This document shows, in pieces, positions 20,501 through 29,243 of a stretch of 64,000 nucleotides of DNA; the first letter of the stretch is position 1; each line of letters starts with the position of its first letter. The position numbers and the translations under genes were made by a program. This DNA comes from Corallochytrium limacisporum. Taxonomy: Eukaryota; Opisthokonta. The DNA lies in contig PDIP01000024.1 in assembly GCA_002811645.1 (NCBI GenBank), positions 8,870-72,869 of the forward strand, given 5' to 3'. Under the pieces are notes generated by a model. It worked only from the letters and a program-made list of their open reading frames with translations. It made no database searches and had not been told where the DNA came from.

Positions 20501-21304
20501 GCCCTTGGCCATGCGTGCGGTAGCTTGGTCCGCTTCCTTGAAAGCCTCCGATTTTTCTTCAGTTGGTGTATCGGTCGCTGACGCGGTGGCAGGAGACGTC
20601 GGCGCCTCCACTTCAGCCTCAATCACTCCGCCCTTTCTTCGGACTGGCTTTGGTGGAGCTCCCATTGGCATAGGTCCGCGGGCTAAGATGCCTTCCAGGG
20701 CTCCTGCAATACCAATCTTTTTGCCGACATTTGCTCTGTTTGCCATGACTCCGGCGCTTGTTGGCTCTGGAGTGTCTGGAGTGCTCCCTACGGCTGATGA
20801 TGACCGCGACGATCGCGCAAAGGCTGCTGGGGCAGATTCTGGTTCAGTATGGTCACCCCTCTCTCCTGTAGGATCTTTACTGGATCCATTATCCCCGTGT
20901 AATTTTACACCGCCTGGCCGATTCGGTCTTTCAAAATCACCTCGCTTCTCGCCTGAATTGTCCTCGTCAGCCGCAGCTGCTGCCTCTGCTGCCCTTTCGG
21001 CCTCCTCCTTGGCACGTGCTTCCTCTTCCTTTTTCTTGGCTTCTGCTTCCGCCCTGATCCGGGCCAACCTCTCTTGCACTGCCTTTGCTTTCTCGGAGTT
21101 GGCAGGCACAGAGGAGGGCCGCTCTGTTGTCAGTTTGGACGCCTCGCCCTGCTTCTTCAAACGTGCGAGCCTCTCCGCAATTGACTCTCTTGGTTTGCTT
21201 TCCTCTTTGAGCACTTCCTTCTTTTCTGCCTTCTGTCCTTCCGCAGCTGGTGAGCCACCAGCCGCTTGCAGGCGTGCGATGCGCTCTTTGATCGACTCCA
21301 CCAT
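17504..21304 (-). CDS. Villin/supervillin-like actin-binding protein with gelsolin repeats and headpiece
   Basis: 1266 residues. The N-terminal third is charged, Ala/Glu/Lys-rich and partly coiled coil. It contains a short repeated motif of the type SI-x-ERLARL at about residues 4-12, 41-49 and 76-83. A long disordered linker follows. From about residue 480 come several gelsolin-like domains (four or five) with blocks such as CYVLETKICVYIWNG and NEIFIWSG. The last about 60 residues are a villin headpiece (block DEDFKVAFGMDREAFEKLP, then QWKK), ending KKKEADVF where villin usually has KKEKGLF. The layout resembles supervillin more than classical villin. It probably bundles F-actin and links it to membrane or other partners. 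The gene converges with the PatZ-like gene. A TTTATT at 17418-17423 gives AATAAA on this strand 80 bases past the stop. Confidence 0.88.
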   Translation of the reverse strand: MVESIKERIARLQAAGGSPAAEGQKAEKKEVLKEESKPRESIAERLARLKKQGEASKLTTERPSSVPANSEKAKAVQERLARIRAEAEAKKKEEEARAKEEAERAAEAAAAADEDNSGEKRGDFERPNRPGGVKLHGDNGSSKDPTGERGDHTEPESAPAAFARSSRSSSAVGSTPDTPEPTSAGVMANRANVGKKIGIAGALEGILARGPMPMGAPPKPVRRKGGVIEAEVEAPTSPATASATDTPTEEKSEAFKEADQATARMAKGRPKMKRKAKATKVADTLGAPESDTQKAEGAGSKMDAFRQSVQPKVDDSTHDPGDMAKDRPKGPEKHHAATDSAAAVKQADEHEPGEGTDRVAKEEGDGSKFKTPTRPKRKTRSRGGTGESVAEGDVSALQIDGTKPTPVEIKPAAEREINQIRNKPPSSAIVYTSDTDTIGATTHVNKRISVADQPLLAADRTKHFRSSSVSPTRVSVSVMNRKGMSIMSSADQSHLQKVERQDRICLYAIKGKRRPRTLRVPLRPESMSHDDCYVLETKICVYIWNGAAASITEKGRAVDVAHRIRDSLYGGRIPVIKIDDQPHMADRGYAKKFWSILLLPAEEKLTGKFKGSTASLGTFDARRGPKSCRETSGDDQAFETLWKGSVKFIHVTEDSHNEVAVGIPSTSILDQHACTVVKGLNEIFIWSGRFASEDCKINAVALAEDLQKELLEDIRLGDGTFFNIGTQDSAELPPVNREVAGSEDVVFKELFSDFQGGMTLEVGQVGNIKRKDATPYTTGADKEKRNYNHIEEFGESIEQLDEPSQTLFTDRDNGTGDMKVWVVNEKGKLSEAAKHREHRILASTRAYIFVYEFAGKREMYVMYLWQGSKVPPPAKAALALRAKEINDSQYHAQQVMVVEGQEPPHFGRMLHEHCFLVTQDNDHTGDELTVIRACDRAFISGKTVPLTPTSAQALLAHDTSAIVRCGGKVFLCEGNADSEDARAEKALLPGLAKELYGKADKTMATKNCTEFAAVQKATKAVPQVSTRGGYREVTVWAVDYIGGYPKLIASRGCSYHRLSSWALCIIAVAVQGEKKDEKSTQLYLWVSSRVRKEELVAGLKSVEALQKHQCDMAVVGEVDPEWFPPNVVITTIEAIPWGTGDPCEISVQFEGHEGGSFRTDIYGVPDKGSEDVETSEFFAELPDRSPATVKVVLDRLKELAANVKIYPLADIKGKRGDQLPKDIDRTHPEDHISDEDFKVAFGMDREAFEKLPQWKKVVKKKEADVF

Positions 21305-22070
21305 GTTTCCACCTGTTCGTCTAGATCGTACACTTTACTCCTGTAGCCCCATACATATATGGATGTCTTAGAATTTTTCTCTACATACCATGGACAGAAA
21401 ACAGTGTCTTAATTCACCAATCTAGGTCCCGGGATATGAATAAATTCCTAAACTTCTGATGTACCTCCGTTGCACGGCGACTGTTTGTTTCACCGCCCGC
21501 CCCGTTCCGGAGGAGACCCGCTTGTTTCGCCTCACAAAGCACCAGCTTGGTCTCGGCCAAGCGGTGATGGCGAGGTCCTTTGTTTTGCTTGTTACTGTGA
21601 ATGCGCAAGGAGAAAACGCTTGCACCGATAAAAAAAAAATTGAAAGCAAAGAGTGTCCGTCGCCTGCCTCTTTATCCGGAGGCTACGCGCTTGAGAGTCC
21701 CTACGCGCTCCATGCGGTACTTAATCTATGAAAGTGGCAAAATGTGTTCTCTGGGGAATATAAACCCCCACTAATTCAAAACAAATCAAGGGGGGAGGGC
21801 CGCGCAACATATCAATGGCTATACATTTTGGACCAATCAGAGGTATTTATTCAGGGGCCTATTTTATCCGAAATTTTAACAAAATCGCGCCCCGTAAAGC
21901 GCAAGCCTATTTCTCCCGCTTGCCGACAAGGAAGATATTGCACGGTCGGTAGGATCGCAGCAGCCACAATCTGGTGGGACGAGTCCCAGCCGAAGGTCAC
22001 GATGATCTCAGTCGCCGACAATTGCTGGTAATTCACTTCCGCTAACATCTAGGGACACTTCTCCTCCGTT
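21305..22070. other. Divergent gap between villin-like and Nudix genes
   Basis: No gene seen. Short overlapping frames on both strands at 21414-21731 have no domain. It presumably holds both promoters. Confidence 0.5.
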
Positions 22071-22895
22071 ATGACAGGAAGCATGGTTTATCCATTCAAC
22101 ACTCATATTCGACGTCAATCCCTGCGATCTATGGTGGGCGCAGTGCTGCCCGAGAAGGTGACCCGTGTGGCCGCCGGCATTCTGTGGGGCTGCCAAGGCA
22201 CTACTGCCTGTGTGACTTTTCGAAAGTCTGGACAAAGGTTAGCAGAATTTCCGGGCGGTAAGGTTGAGGACTGTGAAACTCTGCAAGAAGCCCTTGCGAG
22301 GGAATTGCGGGAGGAAATTGGAGTCGAGGTGCAGCAGACGAGGCCGATCTTTGCCCTCCTGGAGAAGCACTTTGAGTTACATATTTTTGACGTCTTAGAA
22401 TATCGGGGAAATGCTGATTCCATGGAAGGACAAGATATGGGCTGGTACCCTGCCAGAAATCTTGTGGATCTACAGTGGCTCCCGAAGAATCTACACCTAG
22501 TCAATGCATTTGCGCAACCGCGTATAGTGTATCTTGTTAATGATGTCGGGTACAATCACATTCAAGGTATGAATATGCCAATCACTCTAGCAGAAGCGTC
22601 ACCTTTCAAGCACGTTCTCATTCGTCACCAAACAGGACCGGATGAGTTGTTTTCGCAAGACGAAGCCCACCTCCGCGTTATCAAAGACCCACTAGAAGCG
22701 GCATCTAATTCCTTGAATCCATGCATGCTGTGTCTAGAAGCTAACCAAGTGCCATGGGATCTCACAAAGCTTTCATCGCTACCCATCTTTGGCTTTGTCA
22801 TCAACGTTGCGCCAAGACTGCCGTTTGATGACCCGCATCTGGCAATATTATCCAGATCTCTCAATGATCTCCACCGCATGATCACACCACTATAG
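22071..22895 (+). CDS. Nudix hydrolase (MutT type) with C-terminal extension
   Basis: 274 residues. A perfect Nudix box spans residues 63-85: G63, E69, R77-E78, E81-E82 and G84 fit Gx5Ex7REUxEExGU. The catalytic glutamates are therefore present and hydrolysis of a nucleoside diphosphate linked to another moiety is expected. The preceding FPGGK and the short Nudix domain resemble MutT (8-oxo-dGTP cleaning). About 120 residues follow the Nudix domain. The passage from about residue 142 (NLHLVNAFAQPRIVYLVND) resembles the junction in bacterial MutT proteins fused to a thiamine-phosphate-synthase-like barrel, but the barrel is not clearly recognisable. The substrate cannot be deduced. Confidence 0.85.
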   Translation: MTGSMVYPFNTHIRRQSLRSMVGAVLPEKVTRVAAGILWGCQGTTACVTFRKSGQRLAEFPGGKVEDCETLQEALARELREEIGVEVQQTRPIFALLEKHFELHIFDVLEYRGNADSMEGQDMGWYPARNLVDLQWLPKNLHLVNAFAQPRIVYLVNDVGYNHIQGMNMPITLAEASPFKHVLIRHQTGPDELFSQDEAHLRVIKDPLEAASNSLNPCMLCLEANQVPWDLTKLSSLPIFGFVINVAPRLPFDDPHLAILSRSLNDLHRMITPL

Positions 22896-23246
22896 TCGCT
22901 AAGGTAGATCACCGGTAGTGCCATCCACCCATACCCATTATCATTGTAAATTAGACTCACCTACATCATCGTCGCCATTCGCAGTGAGCTCATACTTCCC
23001 CCTCCCCCCTCCGTTTGAATTCTTCGCTCTTCCAGTCGCACCCTGCCTGTTAATTTTCCCCGAGCACCTGTCCCCTACCAGCCGCAAACGGTCGCCTGCG
23101 ATGGGGCAGCTGCAGAGATCAGTGCCACAAGGTGCACATGGTACTTAACGCACAGAATGGCCCAAAACACTATGTTGGACATGAATGCGTCGTCGAAAAT
23201 GACTTTGAGACGATGGGCTGCGCCTCTGTAATCTAATCTATTTCAT
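22896..23246. other. Short gap before the IFT25 relic
   Basis: No complete gene. An open frame ending at 23236 (no stop from 23054) reads like coding sequence with several Cys/His, but it lacks an upstream ATG until 23138, which would leave only 32 codons. It may be an exon remnant or chance. Confidence 0.35.
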
Positions 23247-23671
23247 TTGCGGTTTATGAGTATGCCTGTGTCTTCAGGAAAGACGTCGAGCCTGCAACTT
23301 TCGTACGCAACATGTACCGATCCTGAGCATCCACCACATTCAGCACTTGTAACAGAGGGTAATGAGTACTGGGTGACAACTGACCTCTATCCGCAAGCCC
23401 TTGGATTTCACGTAGATAACATCACCAACGGTGGAAAGATTGAGATTGTGAGTAGCAGAGCATTTGTGTTGAGCACGCAGAGAACAGCGGCCCCGAAGAC
23501 GGTTCTGGGAAGTACGACGTGGTCTCAATAACAACATTATCAAACGAAGGTATCGGGAAGCGGCAACAGAAGACAATCGATCTTGGAGGTGCCCTTTGGG
23601 GGAGATTGAAACTGACAATCAAGTCGGGATACGGCCTATTCTGCGCAATCTACTCGATCGCACTCGCATAA
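23247..23671 (+). pseudogene. IFT25: IFT25 (HSPB11) relic with one frameshift
   Basis: IFT25 is a small subunit of intraflagellar transport complex B that pairs with IFT27. The first frame (from ATG 23247) contains the family block DPEHPPHSALVTEGNEYWVT followed by TDLYPQ, matching the EHPPENIIDG and FWTTTGMFPQE region of IFT25. That frame then runs into a stop at 23529-23531. The rest of the protein continues in another frame from about 23459 to a stop at 23669-23671, with blocks TTLSNEGIGKRQQKTIDLGG and LKLTIKSGYGLF that match the IFT25 C-terminus. Loss of one base near 23457-23460 explains the switch. Apart from this the gene is full length (about 140 codons). The DPH4 start lies only 24 bases downstream. 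A sequencing error is possible for this single lesion, but the nearby IFT88 decay argues for real loss. Confidence 0.8.
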
Positions 23672-23695
23672 GGGGAGAACCAATCTTTGTAAATA

Positions 23696-24220
23696 ATGTC
23701 GGACAGGAAAGATCCAGTTACGGAGCCATTGCCAGATTACTACCAAATCCTGCAGGTTCCAAGAGACGCAGAATTGAGGGTGATAAAGCAAAGCTTCCAC
23801 CGCCTTGCTCGTGCAAACCATCCGGACAGAAATGACCAACTTGGCGTTACGGTACATACGGCTAGCAAAGAAGAGACCATGGCAAAACTTAATGAGGCCT
23901 GGAATGTACTCAATGATGACAAATCCCGCAGGTATTACGATGCCATCCTCCATTCGCAGGAAATTCGCCGACTGTGTCCTGTTTGGGACCACATCAAACT
24001 GAATGCTATGGAGTTTGATGATGCGGATGATGTGTACTTCGTGGAGTGCCGTTGTGGTGGGGAGTACATCTTGGAAGCGAATGATGTAAGAGAATCTCGG
24101 GAGAATCATGACCGGTTAAAGGCCAAGGACATCTTTGCCAACGTCCTTGCGGAGGTTATTGCGGTGCAGTGCAATACGTGCTCGCTGGCAATCGATATCT
24201 CGATTCAGCCATCTTTGTGA
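23696..24220 (+). CDS. DPH4: Diphthamide biosynthesis protein 4 (J domain plus CSL zinc finger)
   Basis: 174 residues. An N-terminal J domain starts at DYYQILQVPRDA, with the HPD tripeptide at 42-44 that stimulates Hsp70. A C-terminal CSL zinc finger has C118, C120 and C159, C162 in the CRCGG and CNTCSL motifs. This two-domain layout is specific to DPH4/DNAJC24, which supports the first step of diphthamide formation on elongation factor 2 by acting as a redox or iron partner. The length is near that of the human protein (about 149). The start lies 24 bases after the IFT25 relic's stop, so its promoter must overlap that relic or be shared with it. Confidence 0.93.
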   Translation: MSDRKDPVTEPLPDYYQILQVPRDAELRVIKQSFHRLARANHPDRNDQLGVTVHTASKEETMAKLNEAWNVLNDDKSRRYYDAILHSQEIRRLCPVWDHIKLNAMEFDDADDVYFVECRCGGEYILEANDVRESRENHDRLKAKDIFANVLAEVIAVQCNTCSLAIDISIQPSL

Positions 24221-24355
24221 GCACTCTGTAATCAAAAATCTACTTCACAGTTTACTGTATTTCAAATTTTCCAATTTCTTTGGTTCTATTGTGATATCCT
24301 ACTTCATGTTATGACCGGTGCGTCCTATGTAGGTTTGCAGTTGTGCTGTGATCAC

Positions 24356-24826
24356 CTATTCTGCAGCCTCGGTCGACATTGCGTACAGTTTTGTCCATTC
24401 TCGGGCATTAGCTAGCGCCTTTGGTTCATCATTCTTCCAAAGGTCAGCCACATCGGTTGCAAGAGGGTCATCAGGGTTAGGTGCACTGAGTAAGGCTTGA
24501 ATGGACAGGAGGACTGTTCTAATCTGCAGGGCAGGGCTCCATTTGTCCTTTAGGATGTCCAGGCAGATCCGTCCGAGTTTATCAATATTAGGATGATAGA
24601 TTTTGGTCATAAAGCGCACCTTGGGAGGAGCCATTGGGTAATCCTCGGGTAAGAAAAGTTCCAGTTTGAACTTGCCACCCTCGAAAGGAGTGTCTCCAGG
24701 TCCATCCATCACGACGAGGAAGTGCCTTGCGTTGTCCTCAGCGGGTTGCGCATCGATACCCTGCACTGGCTCTGCCATCAGGCGCTGTGTTTCCTTAAGG
24801 ATCCGCTTTGGGAGCATATTTGACAT
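24356..24826 (-). CDS. UBE2N: Ubiquitin-conjugating enzyme E2 N (Ubc13)
   Basis: 156 residues, almost collinear with human UBE2N. The HPN motif is at 78-80 and the catalytic cysteine is C88 in [17 protein letters not shown]. The KETQRL start and the block [16 protein letters not shown] are Ubc13-specific. With an MMS2/UEV partner the enzyme builds K63-linked ubiquitin chains for DNA damage tolerance and signalling. It lies between the two IFT relics on the opposite strand, tail to tail with DPH4. Confidence 0.97.
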   Translation of the reverse strand: MSNMLPKRILKETQRLMAEPVQGIDAQPAEDNARHFLVVMDGPGDTPFEGGKFKLELFLPEDYPMAPPKVRFMTKIYHPNIDKLGRICLDILKDKWSPALQIRTVLLSIQALLSAPNPDDPLATDVADLWKNDEPKALANAREWTKLYAMSTEAAE

Positions 24827-25654
24827 GATTAGTAGTGTGTGTGCAGTCTATGGGAATCCCGAATGCCCCGCTCTATACTCTTGTAGTTTATATCTCCTCT
24901 CGTGTTATGGCTTCCCCGTCCCAGTATCAAGTCTTCGGAGGTACTTATGTTCCGAATGGTTTTTTTAAATATCTGGCCAGGGTTAAGCACTGGCTTACAC
25001 TTTCTCTATGCGAATTCATGTACCTTTGCGGACGTAGGTCGGCTACGTTTCTTCAAGTATATTGGTCCCGTAAGCACACGCCCCCTGCACCACAGCGAAA
25101 TGAAAACAACTCGCTCCTCTTCCTCCGCTCCCCCCGTACTAAACCATACGCATCCTGCCTAGGATCAAGAGACTGACGCTCCTTGGCGATCATCGGGAGT
25201 CTATTTTTGCCCTGCTGTCCGTTTGGGGGCTTGCGTTCGCTAAAAAGCCGTTTGCGAACTACGGTCTCCAGCTAGTCTTAACAACGGTTCCACCTGGCTT
25301 TGGGTAGGGACGGTGGAGTTCTCTCGGTTGATTTCCAGTACTTTTCCCCCCGCCTTGCAATACCCACCGGAGGGTGGGAGGGAGTCTTACCAGCCCCGGA
25401 ACACCCTCGGCGGGTCTCTTTGCTGCCAAGGTATTTGGAGATTACTTGGCAGCTGGCCTGTACTAGCAGAGCAAGACACTATTATTAATTGTCACATTCA
25501 TATTGAATGATCAACATCGCGATGATGGAGACATCATTGGATGTAAATTCCAATCTTGTTGGATGTAGGATGGGAATGCGTGATCGTGAACAGTTCCGCC
25601 GGCCTTATCTCCAAGGGGAGCCAGCCCCGAACCAGTCGGAACGACGTTGTCGAA
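24827..25654. other. Gap upstream of Ubc13 and the IFT88 relic
   Basis: No gene seen. It should hold the Ubc13 promoter (reading left) and any remains of the IFT88 promoter (reading right). Homology to the IFT88 N-terminus becomes recognisable from about 25655. Any further 5' part is too degraded to see. Confidence 0.45.
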
Positions 25655-27587
25655 ACCTTCGATAGGAATACCAGCATCTATGAAGGCTTTGATGAACCAC
25701 AGGCAGCAGATGCCATGAATGAATAGGACAGTCTGATGGATGAAAGGTCCTTTAGGGAGGCTGTACAAATGAGCTATGGATCAGTCCGGCCTAGTATGCG
25801 CACAGCTACAGCTCGCAAGCAAGAGAGACTACGTACGGGAATAAGTTCACCCAACAGTCAAGGTGATCAAGGCTTAGACCGCCCTGGAACGTCTGCAGTA
25901 CGTGCAGCGGGATATAAGACGGCAAGGGACCGCCATGGTTAACTCACACGGGCAGGTCGTGGCCAGGGACCAGATCCACCCCTGATTGAGAAGCAGGATA
26001 GTGAATTTGACAAGTTAAGGAAGCTGGAACAGAAAATCATGAATTTAGTGGAAGAAAGTTTGACGGCAGAACGTCGTGGTAAGGCTCTTGAGGCTTTGGA
26101 GATGGCTCGGGAAGCCCACAAACTAGAGAAGAGCTTAAATGCCCAGAGGAAATCCCAGGAAATGAAAGTCATTGCCAATCTGGATCTCACATACTCTGTG
26201 ATGTTCAATCTTGCAAAACAATACGAAGTTAATGCTATGTATGACGAGGCTCTGCAAAGTTATCAAGCCATCCTAAGGAATGAGGCCTTCAGTAGTGTAG
26301 GTCGTCTGCGAATCAACATGGGAATATCTACTTTACACAACAGAACTACCACAATGCCATTCGTATGTATCGCACGGCTCTTGACCTTGTGTCAGGAGCG
26401 TACAAGTACATGCGCACCAAGATAATGCGCAATATTGGCACTTCGTTCGTGGAGTGGGGACAGTACAACGAAGCCATTGTCTCCTATGATACTATTATGA
26501 ACGAGACCCCTGATTTCCGCACCGGCTTCAACCTCATCCTGCTACGCCCTCGGTGATCGTGAACACATGAGGACTACACAGCTGCAGAAATATACGCAGA
26601 CCTCGCACTGAAACATGACCGGTACAATTCACTTGCTATGGTCAACAAGGGCAATATAAAATATGCTCAAAGGGACTTTGACGAGGCTAGGCGTTTGTAC
26701 GCGCAGGCAGTCCAGAACGATCAGTCCTGTTTCGAGGGGCACTACAATCTAGGATTGGTGTACCGTCGTCTGGCACAGTTACAGAAAGCCCGTGACTGTT
26801 TTAAGACAGCGCATAGCTTGAAACGCACAACGGTAGAACCAATTTACCAGATGGCGTGTCTCTTTGATGAAGATGGTTTGATGGATGATGCGAAGGAATG
26901 GTATGGCAAAGCACTGACCATTGTACCTACCGACGCCGGTCTGCATCAGCGTCTCGGTGACCTCTACGAGGAACTTGGAGACCTTGCCAGCGCATGTAAC
27001 AGCTACTCCGAGGCCCACAAGTATAACTCTACGGATGTGCACATCATTCATTGGCTGGCTGCCTACAGGAAGAAGACTTCGCCCAGGCCATAGAGTATTT
27101 CAAACGAGCAGCAATTGCTCAGAGTCGTGAAGTGACGTGGCGTCTGATGACTGCTGCATGCATGCGTCGCTTAGGGAATTTGCAAGGTGCCTTGGAGGAG
27201 TACAAGAGCATCGATGCGAGTTTCTCACCGAACGTGGAGAGTCTCAAATTCATTGTGAAGTTGATGAGGGATTTGGGCCTGGACAAGCAGACTGACACCA
27301 CAGCCTAGTACAAAGAATATGTGACGAAGCTGCAGCGGGCCGAAAAGTGGGCTAGGGACAACCCGAAGGTCGAGAAAGAAACCGTACTGCTGTCCTTAGG
27401 AGAGTTGAAGAAGTCGCGTCGCAATCGGCAAAAGAAAAGGCCATCAACTACGAGTATCGATGTGAACTATGCCGATCCTCTCAGTGGAGATCTTGAGGCC
27501 CCAAGTCTGGTTCAGATAACCATGAGCGGTGGCACGGCCAAAGACTTCGGCGAGACCGAGTTGGATGACAAATCGCTGCCCATGTGA
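25655..27587 (+). pseudogene. IFT88: IFT88 relic: three in-frame stops, three frameshifts, large internal deletion
   Basis: IFT88 is a TPR scaffold of the IFT-B complex, about 820 residues in animals. The relic follows it in order: N-terminal IYEGFD...SFREAVQMSYG and SAVRAAG, the LDLTYSVMFNLAKQYEVNAM block, TPRs with MRTKIMRNIGTSFVEWGQYN, GDREHM, YADLALKHDRYN, MVNKGN, later TPRs, WLAAY, YFKRAAIAQSREVTW and the C-terminal VNYADPL. Lesions: in-frame stops at 25724-25726, 25940-25942 and 27306-27308; one-base losses near 26323 and 27074; a two-base loss near 26542; and a junction at about 26567-26574 where GDREHMR is followed directly by sequence normally some 130-150 residues later. No intron model repairs these. 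The remaining protein-level similarity is high, so inactivation is recent. It ends about 100 bases from the convergent DUSP gene. Confidence 0.93.
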
Positions 27588-27684
27588 GCAATGAGTAGTT
27601 GGATTCCTTCGGACAAACGGACGTGACAATGATAGCACAGATCTATGACCATTTCTACGACTTTCTTTCTGATTAGTTTTGCAT

Positions 27685-28320
27685 TCAGACTTCAAACAAC
27701 CCCGTCTGTGAATAGTTACCGTCGCCGGTCCGACCTAACCGCCGCCGATTTTCGGCCTTTCGACCGTTCTCGATCATGGTCTTAATATGGTCATGATCTT
27801 GTTCTTTGAGCTTCGAGTTGTTTGCAAGGGCACTCATTTCCGCAAGGCTCTCTCGTGCTTTCTTTAGGTCCCTGTTTTCGAATACCTCTAGTTGCTCAAG
27901 GAACCCTTTGTTGGGCTGCACAAAGGGTCTTGCTGTACGGATAGCTTCGAGGACTGTCTGTACGTCATGATCTGTGGCCGCTGCAAGATATGCTATGCAG
28001 ATTGTTGTGCTACGACTAATTCCCGCGATACAATGGATTAGAATATTATTTGTACGGTCAGCAAGTCTTTGAGCATGGATCCATTTGCAGCACTTGTCGA
28101 AATGGTCAATGAGGGGCTCGAATTGGGTATCTGTTACTCGAATATTCAAGTATTGGATAGCAGCTTTGCTCGGGTCAATTCCTTCTCCTTCAAATCCGGC
28201 CCTCTCGTGAAGTGATACTATATGCGTGATCTTATAACGCCTGATTTGCTTTAAGTCTTCTGCATCCTTCAGACTACCCAGGTATATGTCGGGCAAAATC
28301 TGACTAGCTCCGTTTCCCAT
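27685..28320 (-). CDS. Dual-specificity phosphatase, DUSP22/DUSP15 (JSP1) type
   Basis: 211 residues. It begins MGNGASQILPDIYLGSLKDA, matching DUSP22/DUSP15, with Gly2 in an N-myristoylation context. The signature HCIAGISRS gives nucleophile C97 and R103, and D64 is the likely general acid. The catalytic domain ends near residue 155. A charged, coiled C-terminal tail follows and is longer than in some relatives. Family members dephosphorylate Tyr/Thr of signalling proteins such as kinases of the JNK pathway at membranes. Substrate here is unknown. Confidence 0.9.
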   Translation of the reverse strand: MGNGASQILPDIYLGSLKDAEDLKQIRRYKITHIVSLHERAGFEGEGIDPSKAAIQYLNIRVTDTQFEPLIDHFDKCCKWIHAQRLADRTNNILIHCIAGISRSTTICIAYLAAATDHDVQTVLEAIRTARPFVQPNKGFLEQLEVFENRDLKKARESLAEMSALANNSKLKEQDHDHIKTMIENGRKAENRRRLGRTGDGNYSQTGLFEV

Positions 28321-29243
28321 AACTATTGATCATGGAATCCATGAAACCAAGCCACAGTTGCTTCCACAGATCTTAAAATATACTGTAATCTGCGCTCCCC
28401 AAGTACAAATAGCTGCGCAATGAGCAGCCGTGTCCACGATTCCATCTACGGATGGTTTCCTGATATGTGACGGCTCGATCCTCCTCTTCCCCCTCCCCCT
28501 CCGGGGCCGAACTCTCAGCTACCGATTCCTTTATATATAACCTGAGGATCTCTCTAGGAGAGCAGGGTGGTTTCCGATTGCTTCAGTACTCCTCAATCCC
28601 GCGAGAATCCGCTGTCTGTCACTTCCCTAATTTCGGAGTCTATTTTTGTTCCCCGTATTTTCAGCTTTCCCTTGGCGCGTGGTGGTAACTGCTCTGTTCT
28701 TTCAATTCTAACTCATTCTACCGTCGCTGGAAGCCAAGTCCATTCAGAGCCCCCCACATGCGGAGAGAAGAGCCATGGGGGTCCCTTTTTCGAAAGCAGA
28801 TGCGGGGCAGGCCCATCCCCGAGACTGAACAGCTGGCTTTGTTGTAGCCAACGGCGCTTCCAAAGCTTGCAAATTGGTCACCTTCCTCGACGGTGTGCTC
28901 CCTGCCTGTAAGCCCGGAATAAGGGAAATTGCAATGGCTTTTCGGCCGGGGTGCATTGGCTTGGCTACTGCCGCCTGAGGCGCTGCTGTTGATTTACAGG
29001 TCGATGGCACTTTGCGGGTCGGAAGGGAACAACAATGGACTGTACTCCACAAAGAAGTACCTATGGAGCAAGCGATGCTCAATTTCATAACGAGTCGTTT
29101 GTGATTGATGGTTTTTGAGAGCAGCTATAAGGTAGAGTAGGAGCTGTCAATCATTCTTACCTTTACTGTCAGGAAAGGAACTTTTATTTTTGTTTTTTTT
29201 GGAATTTTGGGCCCTGGGATAGAAAGCAGACAATTACTGAATC
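28321..29243. other. Divergent gap between DUSP and LSM14 genes
   Basis: About 920 bases with short overlapping frames on both strands (28467-29088), none with a domain. It presumably carries both promoters. Confidence 0.5.

Noticed and set aside
20403-21371. 322-codon frame antisense to the villin-like gene
   Set aside because: It mirrors the Ala/Glu/Lys-rich N-terminal region of the real gene and is low complexity.
23054-23236. Cys/His-containing open frame before IFT25
   Set aside because: No start codon in the first half and no recognised family. Possible exon remnant but unsupported.
23448-23458. 11-base GTGAGT-AG stretch in IFT25 as a possible intron
   Set aside because: Too short for splicing. 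Its removal gives a worse match to IFT25 than restoring one lost base nearby.
25938-25955. 18-base GT-AG stretch that could be read as a tiny intron removing the second IFT88 stop
   Set aside because: It would repair only one of seven lesions, no other gene here needs such introns, and the first and third stops have no comparable element.
26300-27110. Sequencing or assembly errors as the sole cause of the IFT88 breaks
   Set aside because: Errors could explain single-base losses, but not three in-frame stops plus a deletion of over 400 bases, while about 31 kb of other coding sequence is free of indels.
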